64,000 nt of DNA from UTCHB3 sp008363265 (lineage in GTDB: Bacteria > Bacteroidota > Ignavibacteria > Ignavibacteriales > Ignavibacteriaceae). A program made the translations under genes and the position numbers. The stretch is taken from contig BTUW01000006.1 in the NCBI GenBank assembly GCA_045863055.1, positions 1 to 64,000 of the forward strand, read 5' to 3'. Of the stretch, positions 24,918 through 34,080 are shown one piece after another. The number at the start of each line of letters is the position of its first letter. The first letter of the stretch is position 1. The notes below the pieces were generated by a model that was given only the letters and a program-made list of their open reading frames with translations, was not told the origin of the DNA and did no database searches.

Positions 24918-25667
24918 TTGGAAAAGATCTCGGTATCAATCATCACACTGAATGAAGAGAAAAACATCGAAAGGTGCCTGAAAAGTGTAACCTGGGCAGA
25001 TGAAGTGGTGGTGGTTGATTCAGGCAGCAAAGATAAAACGGTTGAGATATCGAAAAAATACACCGGCCGGGTGATCCACAACGACTGGAAAGGTTTTGCC
25101 GACCAAAAGGATTTCGCGATGCGCAGTTGCTCCAATGAGTGGGTACTCAGCCTTGATGCTGATGAGGAGATTTCCTCTGAGCTCCGTGTGGAAATTGAGA
25201 ACCTCCTCAAATATCCCGGAGAGTTTGACGGCTACTACATGCCTCGAAAAACCTGGTTCAACGGGAAATGGATAAAGTCATGCGGCTGGTACCCTGGATA
25301 TCAGCTCCGTTTTTTCAAAAAGAGCCTGACGAGACTTACCGACCGGAAAGTGCATGAGGGTTTTGAAGTAAGCGGTAAGGTGGGATACCTGAAGGGAGAC
25401 ATCCTCCACTATACACATATCGATCTTAAAAGCACGATCTCGAAGATCAACAACTATTCGACCCTCGAAGCAGAGGAGAAGTATCTCACGAAAAGATCAA
25501 CTCCGCTGAACTTCATACTAAATCCGATAGCGGCTTTCTTTCAGCACTATATCATCAGACGGGGATTCACTGATGGTGTTGAGGGGCTGCTTATTTCGAT
25601 CCTTCACGCTTTAACCAATCTAATGACTTACATGAAGATCTGGGAAAAGCGAAACTCCCGTCAATAA
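24918..25667 (+). CDS. Family 2 glycosyltransferase, WaaE/KdtX-like
   Basis: 249 residues, TTG start (no ATG fits; the conserved strand SVSIITLNEEKNIERCL begins at residue 5). GT-A fold with VVVDSGSKDKTVEI and the nucleotide-sugar metal motif LSLDADEE, followed by WFNGKWIKSCGWYPGYQLRF and KVHEGFEV, typical of the WaaE/KdtX branch that adds glucose to the LPS inner core. C terminus has amphipathic segments. Acts at the cytoplasmic face on envelope glycolipid; acceptor unknown. Its end overlaps the convergent potCD gene by 7 bases. Confidence 0.88.
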   Translation: MEKISVSIITLNEEKNIERCLKSVTWADEVVVVDSGSKDKTVEISKKYTGRVIHNDWKGFADQKDFAMRSCSNEWVLSLDADEEISSELRVEIENLLKYPGEFDGYYMPRKTWFNGKWIKSCGWYPGYQLRFFKKSLTRLTDRKVHEGFEVSGKVGYLKGDILHYTHIDLKSTISKINNYSTLEAEEKYLTKRSTPLNFILNPIAAFFQHYIIRRGFTDGVEGLLISILHALTNLMTYMKIWEKRNSRQ

Positions 25668-27526
25668 TTCATCAGTTTCGTCCAGGCGATATCCATCTGT
25701 TTGTTGAACTCCCCCAGATCTTTCAGGGTGGTGAATGAACTTGTCTGCTCCGGTGTGGGGAAGAGGAGCCTGTTCTGTTTAAGTTTTTCAGGGAGATATC
25801 GGGCAGCTTCCTTGTTGGGCATAGGATAGAGCACTTTCTCGATGTTCAGTGCGGTGTTTCGCGGTTCGATCAGATGGTCGATGAACTTGAGGGCATTGCC
25901 GTAATTCGGGGCTGTAGTGGGGATCGATATATTGTCGATGAAGATATTTGTACCTTCCTTCGGGATGATGAAATCGAAGCGGGGGTCGTTCCTCATTATC
26001 TTGAGTGCAGTGCCGATATCAGTATGCGCAAGCCACACTTCTCCCGAATACATATACTCCTGAACCACGCTGCTTTCATATTTCTTAAGAAGGCGTTTCT
26101 GCTTTTTCAGTAGCTCAAGCGCGGTTTCAAGGTCGGCTGCACTTCTTTTTTCAATATCAAGGCCGAGATAATTGTAAGCAACCGTGAAAAGCTCCCGCAT
26201 GTCGTTCAACACTATTATTCTCCCTTTATACCGCTCATCCCACAGAATGCTCCAGCTCGCCGGCGGATTCTTCACCTTCTCCTTGTTGTAAACGATTCCC
26301 ATGTACCCATATGCGTAGGGGATGTGGTAGTCACCGCTTTCGTCAAAATATCCCTTCTTGAACCCGGGATCGATGTGTTTGTAATTTGAGATCGCTGAAG
26401 TGTCGATCGTTCTGATCAGTTTCTCCCGGCGCATGATGTCGACCATGTAATCAGAGGGGAATATCAGATCATAACCTGTGTTACCCAACTGAAGTTTTGC
26501 CAATATCTCTTCGTTATTGCTGTAGTAATCGAGGTTGACCTTGATGTCATATTTCTCTTCAAAGTCCGTGATTATCTTTTGGTCAATGTACTCGGTCCAG
26601 ATGAAAACATTAACCTGCTGTTTGTTGCCCAATGTGAATGAAAGGACCGAGAGGGCACCGACGATCACAATAAAAGCTGAAAGAATGTACGCGGGTTTTA
26701 CGCGTTCCAGCAGGTTCGACTTCTGCAGAAAGAATGCGGCTATCAGTGTAATTGATGTCAGCATTATCAGGATCGTGGAGATCGCGTTGATCTCGGGGGT
26801 GATCGAGAACTTGATCATCGAATATATCTTCACGGGGAGTGTGGAAGAACCTGTTCCCGCGGTAAAAAAAGTTATGATAAAATCATCAACGCTGAGGGTA
26901 AACGCAAAAATCGCTGCCGAGACCACACCCGGGGCGATAACAGGAAGCACCACCCTGAAAAATGCGGTCAAGTGCGAAGCACCAAGATCGAGGGCCGCCT
27001 CCTCCAGCCGGAAATCGAACTTGTCGAACCTGGCGCCCACGATCAGCGTAACAAATGACACCGTAAAAGTGACATGTGAAAGTATAACGGTTGTCAGGCC
27101 CGGTTCAACCGACAGAAGGTTGAAGAATGAAATTAACGCTATACCGAAAATTATTTCAGGGAGTATGACCGGAATATAGATCAGGTTCCTAAAGATCATT
27201 TTAAATCTGAACCTGAACCGTGCCAGCGAGTAGGCTGCCATTGTGCCGAGCAAAGTTGAGATAAGCGTATTGGCTATCGCGATAACCAGAGTGTTCTTTA
27301 TGGCGGTCCAGAGTGAAATATTCTCAAGCGCGCTTTTGTACCACTTCAGGCTGAATCCTTCCCATTCGGTAACCCTGGAACCTGAATTGAAAGAGTAGAT
27401 AACTGTGATCACCACAGGTGATATCAGAAAGAGCGCGACGAGGCTCGAGATCAGGGCGGTCAGTGGAGATATTTTTACGGGATTGCGCCTTACTCCAGGC
27501 TCCATTTCCTTCAAATTACCGCTCAT
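25661..27526 (-). CDS. Fused spermidine/putrescine permease PotC and binding protein PotD
   Basis: 621 residues. Residues 1-275 form an ABC permease (PotC-like; EEAALDLGASHLTAFFRVVL is the EAA loop facing the ATPase). A further membrane helix (about 283-303) then tethers a complete PotD-like solute-binding domain from about 308 (VNVFIWTEYIDQKIITDFEE ... LIFPSDYMVDIMRR ... EYMYSGEVWLAHTDIG). The binding protein therefore stays attached to the outside of its permease. PotC-PotD fusions are known in some bacteria but are not the rule. No stop or frameshift separates the domains. Overlaps potB by 11 bases. Confidence 0.93.
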   Translation of the reverse strand: MSGNLKEMEPGVRRNPVKISPLTALISSLVALFLISPVVITVIYSFNSGSRVTEWEGFSLKWYKSALENISLWTAIKNTLVIAIANTLISTLLGTMAAYSLARFRFRFKMIFRNLIYIPVILPEIIFGIALISFFNLLSVEPGLTTVILSHVTFTVSFVTLIVGARFDKFDFRLEEAALDLGASHLTAFFRVVLPVIAPGVVSAAIFAFTLSVDDFIITFFTAGTGSSTLPVKIYSMIKFSITPEINAISTILIMLTSITLIAAFFLQKSNLLERVKPAYILSAFIVIVGALSVLSFTLGNKQQVNVFIWTEYIDQKIITDFEEKYDIKVNLDYYSNNEEILAKLQLGNTGYDLIFPSDYMVDIMRREKLIRTIDTSAISNYKHIDPGFKKGYFDESGDYHIPYAYGYMGIVYNKEKVKNPPASWSILWDERYKGRIIVLNDMRELFTVAYNYLGLDIEKRSAADLETALELLKKQKRLLKKYESSVVQEYMYSGEVWLAHTDIGTALKIMRNDPRFDFIIPKEGTNIFIDNISIPTTAPNYGNALKFIDHLIEPRNTALNIEKVLYPMPNKEAARYLPEKLKQNRLLFPTPEQTSSFTTLKDLGEFNKQMDIAWTKLMNY

Positions 27527-28379
27527 TCTCCTCCTTGCCGTCCTTGTAGGGATTGAAGTAGCGGAGATACAGCGAAACCATGATGACCACAGCCACGATC
27601 ATAACTGATGAGAAGGCTGCTCCGAGAGGGAGGTTACGAGAGTGGGAGAACTGCTGCTGGATCAGGTTGCCGATCATATAGTTGTTCATTCCCCCCAGAA
27701 ACTCGGGGACGAGAAAGTTGGTAAGTGTGGGGATAAGAACAAAAATCACACCCGCCGCCATCCCGGGGGCGGAATAGGGAAGTATCACCCAGAAAAATGT
27801 GGCGGTAGAGGAGGCACCCAGATCATGTGAGGCCTCTATTATCGAAGGATCGATCTTGTCGAGAGAAGCATAAACGGGCATTATCAGGAACGGAAGATTG
27901 ATGTAAACAAACGACACAACCAACGAAAAGGAGTTGTTTATCAGCGTTAGTGGTTCCGATATGATCCCGGTTGAAAGCAGTGTGCTGCTTACCAGTCCAT
28001 TCTCACCGAGAAGTATCATGAACGAGTAAACCTTCACGAGGAAGTTTGTCCAGAGTGGCAGTGTTACCGCGAAAAGGAGGAGATACTTCAGTTTGCTTCT
28101 TGTGAAACTGATATAATACGCCACCGGATAACCGAAAAGGACAGTAAGCAGCGTGATCCCAACCGAAATGACAACCGATCTGATAAAAACGGGGAGGTAC
28201 AGGGGGTCGAAAACCTGAGTAAAATTTTCGAGTGTAAATCCCTGCAGAACACCGCCGTAAGCATCTTTGATGGCGAATGAGTAGCCGAAGATCAGCAGAA
28301 GTGGCACCACAAAGAAGATCAGCAGCCAGAATCCCGGAGGAGCGAGGAAGAGAAGGTGTTCCCTAAGCCTGTTCTTCAA
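27516..28379 (-). CDS. potB: Spermidine/putrescine ABC transporter permease PotB
   Basis: 287 residues with six membrane helices and the EAA motif IIEASHDLGASSTATFFWVI. N terminus FWLLIFFVVPLLLIFGYSFA is typical PotB/PotH. Pairs with the PotC half of the next protein to make the polyamine channel. Overlaps potA by 17 bases and potCD by 11, a tight operon potA-potB-potCD. Confidence 0.92.
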   Translation of the reverse strand: MKNRLREHLLFLAPPGFWLLIFFVVPLLLIFGYSFAIKDAYGGVLQGFTLENFTQVFDPLYLPVFIRSVVISVGITLLTVLFGYPVAYYISFTRSKLKYLLLFAVTLPLWTNFLVKVYSFMILLGENGLVSSTLLSTGIISEPLTLINNSFSLVVSFVYINLPFLIMPVYASLDKIDPSIIEASHDLGASSTATFFWVILPYSAPGMAAGVIFVLIPTLTNFLVPEFLGGMNNYMIGNLIQQQFSHSRNLPLGAAFSSVMIVAVVIMVSLYLRYFNPYKDGKEENER

Positions 28380-29451
28380 CTACAGGCCATCCGGAAGTTT
28401 TTTCCCATGAGAGATAGTAAACCTCACCCACTGAGAGGGAATGGAAGAATGAATTATCGGTCGTTTTGTTTGCCTGAACCCTGAAAATGTTTCCCTCCTG
28501 AAGAGTAAACTCGAATTCGTAATAGTCGCCCATGTAAATTTTATGCCGGAGTGTTCCGGTTATGAAATTGTGCCCGTTCCGATGGGGTCCTGCCGATATT
28601 GTAATATTTTCCGGGCGAACTGTGAAGTGGAGGTGGTTTCCCACCGGGAATTGTTTCGAAGAAATGAACTGAATGATTTTCCCGTCTTTCAGTCTGATAT
28701 TATGAAGTTCACCTTCAACCGTGGTCACCTCGCACGGTATGAAGTTCATTTTTCCGATGAAACCGGCAGCAAACCGGTTCGCGGGTCTTTCGTAGAGGTT
28801 TTCGGGGGAGTCGAGCTGCACAATTTTTCCCCCGTTCATCAGGGCGATCCTATCGGCGAGGGAAAGGGCTTCATCCTGATTGTGGGTTACATAGATAAAG
28901 GTGATACCAAGCTTTTTCTGAAGGTCTGTGAGTTCGATCAGGGTTTTTTCCGCGATCTTTTTGTCGAGAGAGCTTAAAGGTTCGTCGAGGAGCAGGAGTT
29001 TTGGCCTGTTAACAATTGCCCGTGCCACCGCCACGCGTTGCTGCTGCCCGCCCGAAAGGGCAGAGGGCATCCTTTTTCCGAGACCATCGAGACCGAGCGA
29101 TGAGATAACTCCCGCCACCCTCGATTCAGTTTCTTCCTTACCGATTCCTTTCACTTTCAGTCCAAAAGCGATATTTTCATATACTGAGAGGTGTGGGAAG
29201 AGGGCGAAATTCTGAAAGATCAGATTGAAATCGCGTTTATAGGCGGGGAGTTCTGTTATTTCCTTTCCGTTGAAAATGACAGAACCGGAATCGGGTGATT
29301 CAAACCCGGCGATTATCCTCAGGAGAGTGGTCTTCCCGCAACCGCTCGGACCCAGAAGACAAAAAAACTCACCCTCGCCGATAACAAGTGAAATGCCATC
29401 AACGACGGGTGTCTTACCGAATGATTTTCTTATCTCCTTAAGTTCAAGCAT
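28363..29451 (-). CDS. potA: Spermidine/putrescine ABC transporter ATP-binding protein PotA
   Basis: 362 residues. Walker A GPSGCGKTT (34-42), Q-loop NLIFQNFALFPHL, signature LSGGQQQRVAVARAI, Walker B LLLLDEPLSSLD, H-loop VTHNQDEAL, then a TOBE_2 regulatory domain (from about 240; FTVRPENITISAGPHRNGH). Energises polyamine import with PotB and PotCD. Only 24 bases separate it from the upstream cotH-like gene, so the two may share a transcript; GGAGG lies about 14 bases before the ATG. Confidence 0.94.
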   Translation of the reverse strand: MLELKEIRKSFGKTPVVDGISLVIGEGEFFCLLGPSGCGKTTLLRIIAGFESPDSGSVIFNGKEITELPAYKRDFNLIFQNFALFPHLSVYENIAFGLKVKGIGKEETESRVAGVISSLGLDGLGKRMPSALSGGQQQRVAVARAIVNRPKLLLLDEPLSSLDKKIAEKTLIELTDLQKKLGITFIYVTHNQDEALSLADRIALMNGGKIVQLDSPENLYERPANRFAAGFIGKMNFIPCEVTTVEGELHNIRLKDGKIIQFISSKQFPVGNHLHFTVRPENITISAGPHRNGHNFITGTLRHKIYMGDYYEFEFTLQEGNIFRVQANKTTDNSFFHSLSVGEVYYLSWEKTSGWPVVEEQA

Positions 29452-29475
29452 TAATTGGGGGTCCTCCGTCTGGAA

Positions 29476-31161
29476 TTATTTAAGGTAAACAAGTTTCGCA
29501 GATCCGGTAGTAACTGTGCCGGTATCGGAAATGAATGTGACGATTACAGGGTAAAATCCTGATGATATCCGTAATTTTTCCGGGATAACACTGAGTTCAT
29601 GATGCCCGGGAGTGACCCTGCCGTTCAGCAACTCTTCAACCAGGCTTCCGCGGGAATCATACATCCTCACAGAAACTGTTCCTTCAGATGGAGCGGTAAA
29701 AGTAACCAGGGTTGATGCATTTCCGGATAGCGAACCGCTTGAGAAAGGATTAGGATAATTTGCCACTTCCAGTTGCTCAGGGATCAACGGTTTCTCTTCA
29801 TCAACAGTTGTAAATAGATTGATCGCGGAGTTCATCCAGAGCAGTCTTCCCGTGATCCAGTTCTTTAGATAAGTTATTTCATCCTGATATGTCTGTCCAA
29901 CGTAATAATTTGGCCACACCCAAACTCCGAGCACCGGCCACTTCTGGAAATTCCTGATGCGGCTCTCGCTCAAATGGTTGGCGACTGAATCGATCACGTT
30001 GAATATCCTTGTTTTGTCGAAAGCAGTTGTCTTAAGGACACTCCATCTTTCCTTTATAAGGCTTTTGAACCTGGGCCATTCCTTGAGTTTCTTCCACCAG
30101 AACGGTACCTGGAAATTGTCAGTGGTAAGAAAATTCTGATCGGAAGTGAGAAAATCGAGCTCCCAACCTGTATTTATCCAGCTGTCGTAGTAGTTCGCGT
30201 TACCCAAACCGCCGTTGAAATCCCAAACGGGTCCCATAACGAGTTTTGGGTTACGGCTGTCGCGGTCTTTGTGCATATAAGTACTCAGCCTGAAACCATC
30301 GACATTTTTCGCGAACTCATTCACGAGGAAGAAGTCAGCGAACGAAGCTTCATCCGCTATCTTCGGGAATCCGATCGAAGTATCGGCGTAAAGGTTGTTG
30401 TACATCACCATTTCAAAATTTGTAATGAACGATTTGATATAGTTCGACTGCTGTGTCACGATATCCTCGTTATTAGGATCGTGGTAGAGATACCAGATCG
30501 GGAATGTGCAGCCGGGGTAGGCAGGATAGTTCGAAGTCCAACCTTCGTTGGGCTCACCGTCCAGTTTGTCCACCTTTATCAGGTAACCGCCGGTTACCGC
30601 GTCACCAGTGATGTCGTCGGGATCGAGTCCTTTGATATCAACGCGGTTCTTGTCCTGTTTTATTTTCTCGAACAGTATATAAACACCCCGGTATTCACCG
30701 TTCAGCACCAGTTCAAAATATTTGGATCGTGATGCATACCGGCCGGTCTTACGGGCGGCGTCATACATAACAACGTCGCGCATAAGCGTTTTGTCGTTAT
30801 AGGTGGCATTGAACACCCAATCGTTCTCGGAAGGGAACCCCAAGAGATTGACGTTGAGGTTTTCGCCTGCGGAATCCCTTGTCTCGACAGCATAACCTTT
30901 TTTCGGAAACATCAGGGTGCTCGAGCCGCGCAGTTCGATACCTATCTTCCCGTTGTAGTGGTTCCGGGGATCGGTAAGGTAGTTCCTTACTCCGTCACCG
31001 TTCCAGATCACGCCCATATCGGCCATGATCTTGTCGTTGTTTGGGATCTCCTGTCCGTTCGTATTTATGATCACGATCGGGAGATCCGAAGATGTGAACT
31101 GAACTTGTGCCTGCAAATCGGATGTTATCAAAATGAGCAGGGCTGTAAATAATCGTTTCAT
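29476..31161 (-). CDS. CotH-like kinase-fold protein, T9SS-sorted
   Basis: 561 residues, signal peptide (MKRLFTALLILITSDLQAQ). CotH domain (about 30-430): IELRGSSTLMFPKKGYAVET, YNDKTLMRDVVMYDAARKTG, KYFELVLNGEYRGVYILFEK, GGYLIKVDKLDG and MGPVWDFNGGLGNANYYDS. CotH proteins are atypical kinases; in Bacillus CotH phosphorylates spore-coat proteins. The C-terminal type A sorting domain (NYPNPFSSGSLSG ... GFYPVIVTFISDTG) indicates export and surface delivery, so it may phosphorylate or crosslink extracellular proteins; activity is inferred. The WDFN motif has Asn where CotH often has WDxD. Confidence 0.88.
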   Translation of the reverse strand: MKRLFTALLILITSDLQAQVQFTSSDLPIVIINTNGQEIPNNDKIMADMGVIWNGDGVRNYLTDPRNHYNGKIGIELRGSSTLMFPKKGYAVETRDSAGENLNVNLLGFPSENDWVFNATYNDKTLMRDVVMYDAARKTGRYASRSKYFELVLNGEYRGVYILFEKIKQDKNRVDIKGLDPDDITGDAVTGGYLIKVDKLDGEPNEGWTSNYPAYPGCTFPIWYLYHDPNNEDIVTQQSNYIKSFITNFEMVMYNNLYADTSIGFPKIADEASFADFFLVNEFAKNVDGFRLSTYMHKDRDSRNPKLVMGPVWDFNGGLGNANYYDSWINTGWELDFLTSDQNFLTTDNFQVPFWWKKLKEWPRFKSLIKERWSVLKTTAFDKTRIFNVIDSVANHLSESRIRNFQKWPVLGVWVWPNYYVGQTYQDEITYLKNWITGRLLWMNSAINLFTTVDEEKPLIPEQLEVANYPNPFSSGSLSGNASTLVTFTAPSEGTVSVRMYDSRGSLVEELLNGRVTPGHHELSVIPEKLRISSGFYPVIVTFISDTGTVTTGSAKLVYLK

Positions 31162-31345
31162 GTTTTTGCTTCAAGGTTGAGATTTATTTTTAATACGACC
31201 TTTAAAATATGGAATTATAAGCATATCGTTTATTGCATTACGAGGAATATTCAAGTGATGCACGGCTTCATAAAAATTTAATTTGTTTATATGCACCCCA
31301 ACCTTTATTTTTATATAGATCAAATCTAAATAATTTGTAAAAACA

Positions 31346-31810
31346 TTGAAAAACCACCAGGCAACCGAGTTGTTTCGCGACTTTCTCAAGCGAGGAAACA
31401 ACCGTATCACCCCTGAAAGATTCGAAGTACTCGACTCAGCACTCGAGTTCGACGGACACTTTTCCGCAGATGAGCTCTTCATTTCGATGAAAAACAACAA
31501 TTCGCGAGTGTCAAGAGCCACTGTTTACAACACCCTCGAACTCCTTTGTCAAGCTGAACTCCTTTCCTTACGAAATTTTTCAAACAAGGTGAATTACTAC
31601 GAGAGTAACTTCAAGAGGCAGAACCACTTCCATTTGGTCTGCATCGATTGCGGAAGGATTGTAGAGTTCACCGAGAGCAGGATCGAAGAAATATCCAAAG
31701 ACATCGGGGAAAAACTGGGGTTCAAAACTTCAAGCTATTCATACAACATATTCGCGCGATGCGAGAAAAAACCGGATTGCCCCTTCTTGAATGGAAAATC
31801 GAACTCTTGA
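31346..31810 (+). CDS. fur: Fur-family metal-responsive repressor
   Basis: 154 residues, TTG start (no ATG upstream in frame). Winged helix (ITPERFEVLDSALEFDGHFS, RVSRATVYNTLELL), then the metal-binding part: HFHLVCIDCGRIVEF (H94, H96, C99, C102) and a second Cys pair C139/C145 for the structural zinc. Position directly before feoAB, overlapping feoA by 20 bases, argues for iron-responsive control of its own operon. An inverted repeat TAGAT-CAA-ATCTA lies at 31316-31328, 18 bases before the start; it is not a classical Fur box. Confidence 0.92.
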   Translation: MKNHQATELFRDFLKRGNNRITPERFEVLDSALEFDGHFSADELFISMKNNNSRVSRATVYNTLELLCQAELLSLRNFSNKVNYYESNFKRQNHFHLVCIDCGRIVEFTESRIEEISKDIGEKLGFKTSSYSYNIFARCEKKPDCPFLNGKSNS

Positions 31811-32021
31811 TAATGCCCGGAAAGGGAAATATATAACCATCATGGCCCTGCCTCAGGGATTGATGAAGGTGCAGCTTATCAGGCTGGGGATCAGTGAAGG
31901 CGACAGAGTATTCTGCCTTGAACGCCTGCCGGGTGGCACGGTTGTGATCCAAAAAAACAGGCAGGAGATCGCCCTTGGGCATGAACTTGCCAAACAAATA
32001 TTAATTTCAGAAGAACTTTAA
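31791..32021 (+). CDS. feoA: FeoA-like SH3-domain protein
   Basis: 76 residues, full length for FeoA: RTLDNARKGKYITIMALPQG, then QLIRLGISEGDRVFCLERLP and GGTVVIQKNRQEIALGHELA, the SH3-like barrel that assists FeoB in ferrous iron uptake. The ATG lies inside the fur coding sequence (20-base overlap); a later ATG at 31842 would cut the first strand. Three bases separate it from feoB. Confidence 0.92.
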   Translation: MENRTLDNARKGKYITIMALPQGLMKVQLIRLGISEGDRVFCLERLPGGTVVIQKNRQEIALGHELAKQILISEEL

Positions 32022-32024
32022 CGC

Positions 32025-34061
32025 ATGAGAACCGAGAATACGGGCATTAAATTAAGTCCCGAAGATCTTTTACAAAATAAACAATTCACACCCGCGATCA
32101 CTGATCGCAAGAGGGTGGTGCTTGTCGGCAATCCCAATGTCGGAAAGTCATTGGTATTCAATCACCTCAGCGGTCTGTATGCCGATGTCTCCAACTTTCC
32201 CGGAACAACCGTTTCAGTCAGCCGAGGCACTTTTGGGAATTACGATATTCTCGATACCCCGGGCATCTACGGCGTTTCCTCTTTCAACGATGAGGAGCGG
32301 GTAGCAAGGGATGTGATCGTTGAAGCTGACATTATTCTTAACATAGTGAATTCGCTTCACCTTGAACGCGACCTGTTTCTTACGAAACAATTGATCGAGA
32401 TGGGGAAAAAGGTCTCCATAATTCTGAACTTCAGCGATGAAGTGAAGAGAAAAAAGATCAAAATTGATGCCGAAAGGCTCTCTGCACTCTTCGGGGTGGA
32501 AGTTATAGAAACATCCGCCATCTCAGGCAACGGGTTTGACCTCCTGCCTGAAGCAATAGCGAAGGCCAGAACCGGTTTTGTTAGTGGTGAGATAACCGGA
32601 AGGCTTAACCAGCACATCGTTAACAATCACGGCAGGGGCGTTGCACTTCTTGTTGCCGAAGGTGACGAGGAGGTTTCGTCCAAATTCGGTTACGAGCCGG
32701 GCACAGCCGACGACCGCGAGACCATTTACATCGAAAGAAGAAAAACGGTTAACGAGATAATCTCCGAGGTTGAATACGAAGATACATCAAAGGGCCGTTT
32801 CTTCAACAAACTGGGTTCATACTCACTTAATCCCGTGACAGGTATCCCGATCCTTGCGTTTATGCTTGTGGTTCTTTATTATCTGATCGGCGATGTTGTC
32901 GCGCAGCAGGTGGTTGGATTCACCGAGGATGTTGTTGGTAAAAAGTATTTTGAGTTTTACACTAAGAAAACGGTGAGTGAATTTGCTGCCGTTGATATCA
33001 CAGTAGCGCAACTTGACGCAGACGGAAACCAGGTAACATCCAACACGTTCAACTTCAAGGATGGATTACGATACAATCAGCCGCAGAAACTTGCTTTTGA
33101 GCAGGCAGCATCCGACAAGGATTCCGATGTCACATTTGATTTCAAGAATCCCATCGTGAGGCTCTTCTTCGGTGAGTTCGGCGTATTCAGTATGACAATA
33201 ACATACCTGCTTTTCCTGCTTTTGCCTCTTGTGATCGCTTTCTATTTTGTGATGGCGATGCTCGAAGATTCAGGGTATCTGCCCCGCCTTGCCACAATGA
33301 TGGACAGGTCACTTTCGCGCATCGGACTGAACGGAAGGGCGATAATACCGATACTTCTCGGCTTTGGTTGTGTGACCATGGCCACTATCACCACAAGAAT
33401 TCTCGGTACTGAAAGAGAGAAAACGATTGCCACGGCGATACTTCAGTTCGTCATTCCGTGCTCAGCCCAGCTTGCGGTTATCGCGGTGCTGGCGGGGACT
33501 GCCGGTCCAACCGCCACAATCGTTTATGGTTCGGTGATCGTTGCGATGATGATCACGGTATCGACTGTGCTGCACAAAATGTTACCCGGACAGAGTTCAC
33601 CGCTTTTAATCGATCTTCCCATGATGCGCATACCCCGGATCGATAATATCCTTAAAAAGACATGGCACAGGACTGTCGGATTCATGAAGGAAGCTTCGGT
33701 TTGGTTCTTTGTTGGCGCACTGGCAGTGGGGCTGATGGAGATCACAGGGTTGCTTCAGGTATTCACAGGTTTTCTCGAGCCACTCACAGTTAACTGGCTG
33801 AAACTTCCGTCAGAAGCATCGGTTGCATTCGTAATGGGTACTGTAAGACGTGATTTTGGCGGTGCCGGACTTTATGACCTCGCTCTTTCGCCGATGCAGG
33901 TGGCTGTGTCACTGATAGTTATAACCCTTTTTGTCCCGTGTATCGCATCATTCATGGTGATGCTCAAAGAACGCGGATGGAAAGAGGGATTCGCTATCTG
34001 GCTCAGCGCATGGGTTATCGCATTTCTCGTGGGTGGCCTTACCGCCATGGTAGTAATTTAA
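32025..34061 (+). CDS. feoB: Ferrous iron transporter FeoB
   Basis: 678 residues. GTPase domain: G1 GNPNVGKS (35-42), G2 region VSNFPGTTV, G3 DTPG (77-80), G4 NFSD (135-138, family usually NMMD/NxxD). The membrane part has two Gate domains (SRIGLNGRAIIPILLGFGCV and FMKEASVWFFVGALAV). After the first membrane helix there is an unusually long insert of about 90 residues (TEDVVGKKYFEFYTKKTVSE to DSDVTFDFKNPIVRLFFGEF), predicted extracytoplasmic. Shorter than E. coli FeoB (773). Third gene of fur-feoA-feoB. Confidence 0.94.
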   Translation: MRTENTGIKLSPEDLLQNKQFTPAITDRKRVVLVGNPNVGKSLVFNHLSGLYADVSNFPGTTVSVSRGTFGNYDILDTPGIYGVSSFNDEERVARDVIVEADIILNIVNSLHLERDLFLTKQLIEMGKKVSIILNFSDEVKRKKIKIDAERLSALFGVEVIETSAISGNGFDLLPEAIAKARTGFVSGEITGRLNQHIVNNHGRGVALLVAEGDEEVSSKFGYEPGTADDRETIYIERRKTVNEIISEVEYEDTSKGRFFNKLGSYSLNPVTGIPILAFMLVVLYYLIGDVVAQQVVGFTEDVVGKKYFEFYTKKTVSEFAAVDITVAQLDADGNQVTSNTFNFKDGLRYNQPQKLAFEQAASDKDSDVTFDFKNPIVRLFFGEFGVFSMTITYLLFLLLPLVIAFYFVMAMLEDSGYLPRLATMMDRSLSRIGLNGRAIIPILLGFGCVTMATITTRILGTEREKTIATAILQFVIPCSAQLAVIAVLAGTAGPTATIVYGSVIVAMMITVSTVLHKMLPGQSSPLLIDLPMMRIPRIDNILKKTWHRTVGFMKEASVWFFVGALAVGLMEITGLLQVFTGFLEPLTVNWLKLPSEASVAFVMGTVRRDFGGAGLYDLALSPMQVAVSLIVITLFVPCIASFMVMLKERGWKEGFAIWLSAWVIAFLVGGLTAMVVI

Positions 34062-34080
34062 GAACCGGCAGGATAATGAA

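Noticed and set aside
26535..27179. 214-residue plus-strand frame opposite potCD
   Set aside because: Thr/Ile/Arg-rich antisense of a membrane protein, no start context and no family resemblance.
31300..31345. Fur box upstream of fur-feoAB
   Set aside because: The AT-rich leader contains a small inverted repeat TAGAT-CAA-ATCTA but nothing close to the GATAATGATAATCATTATC consensus, so no Fur site is claimed.
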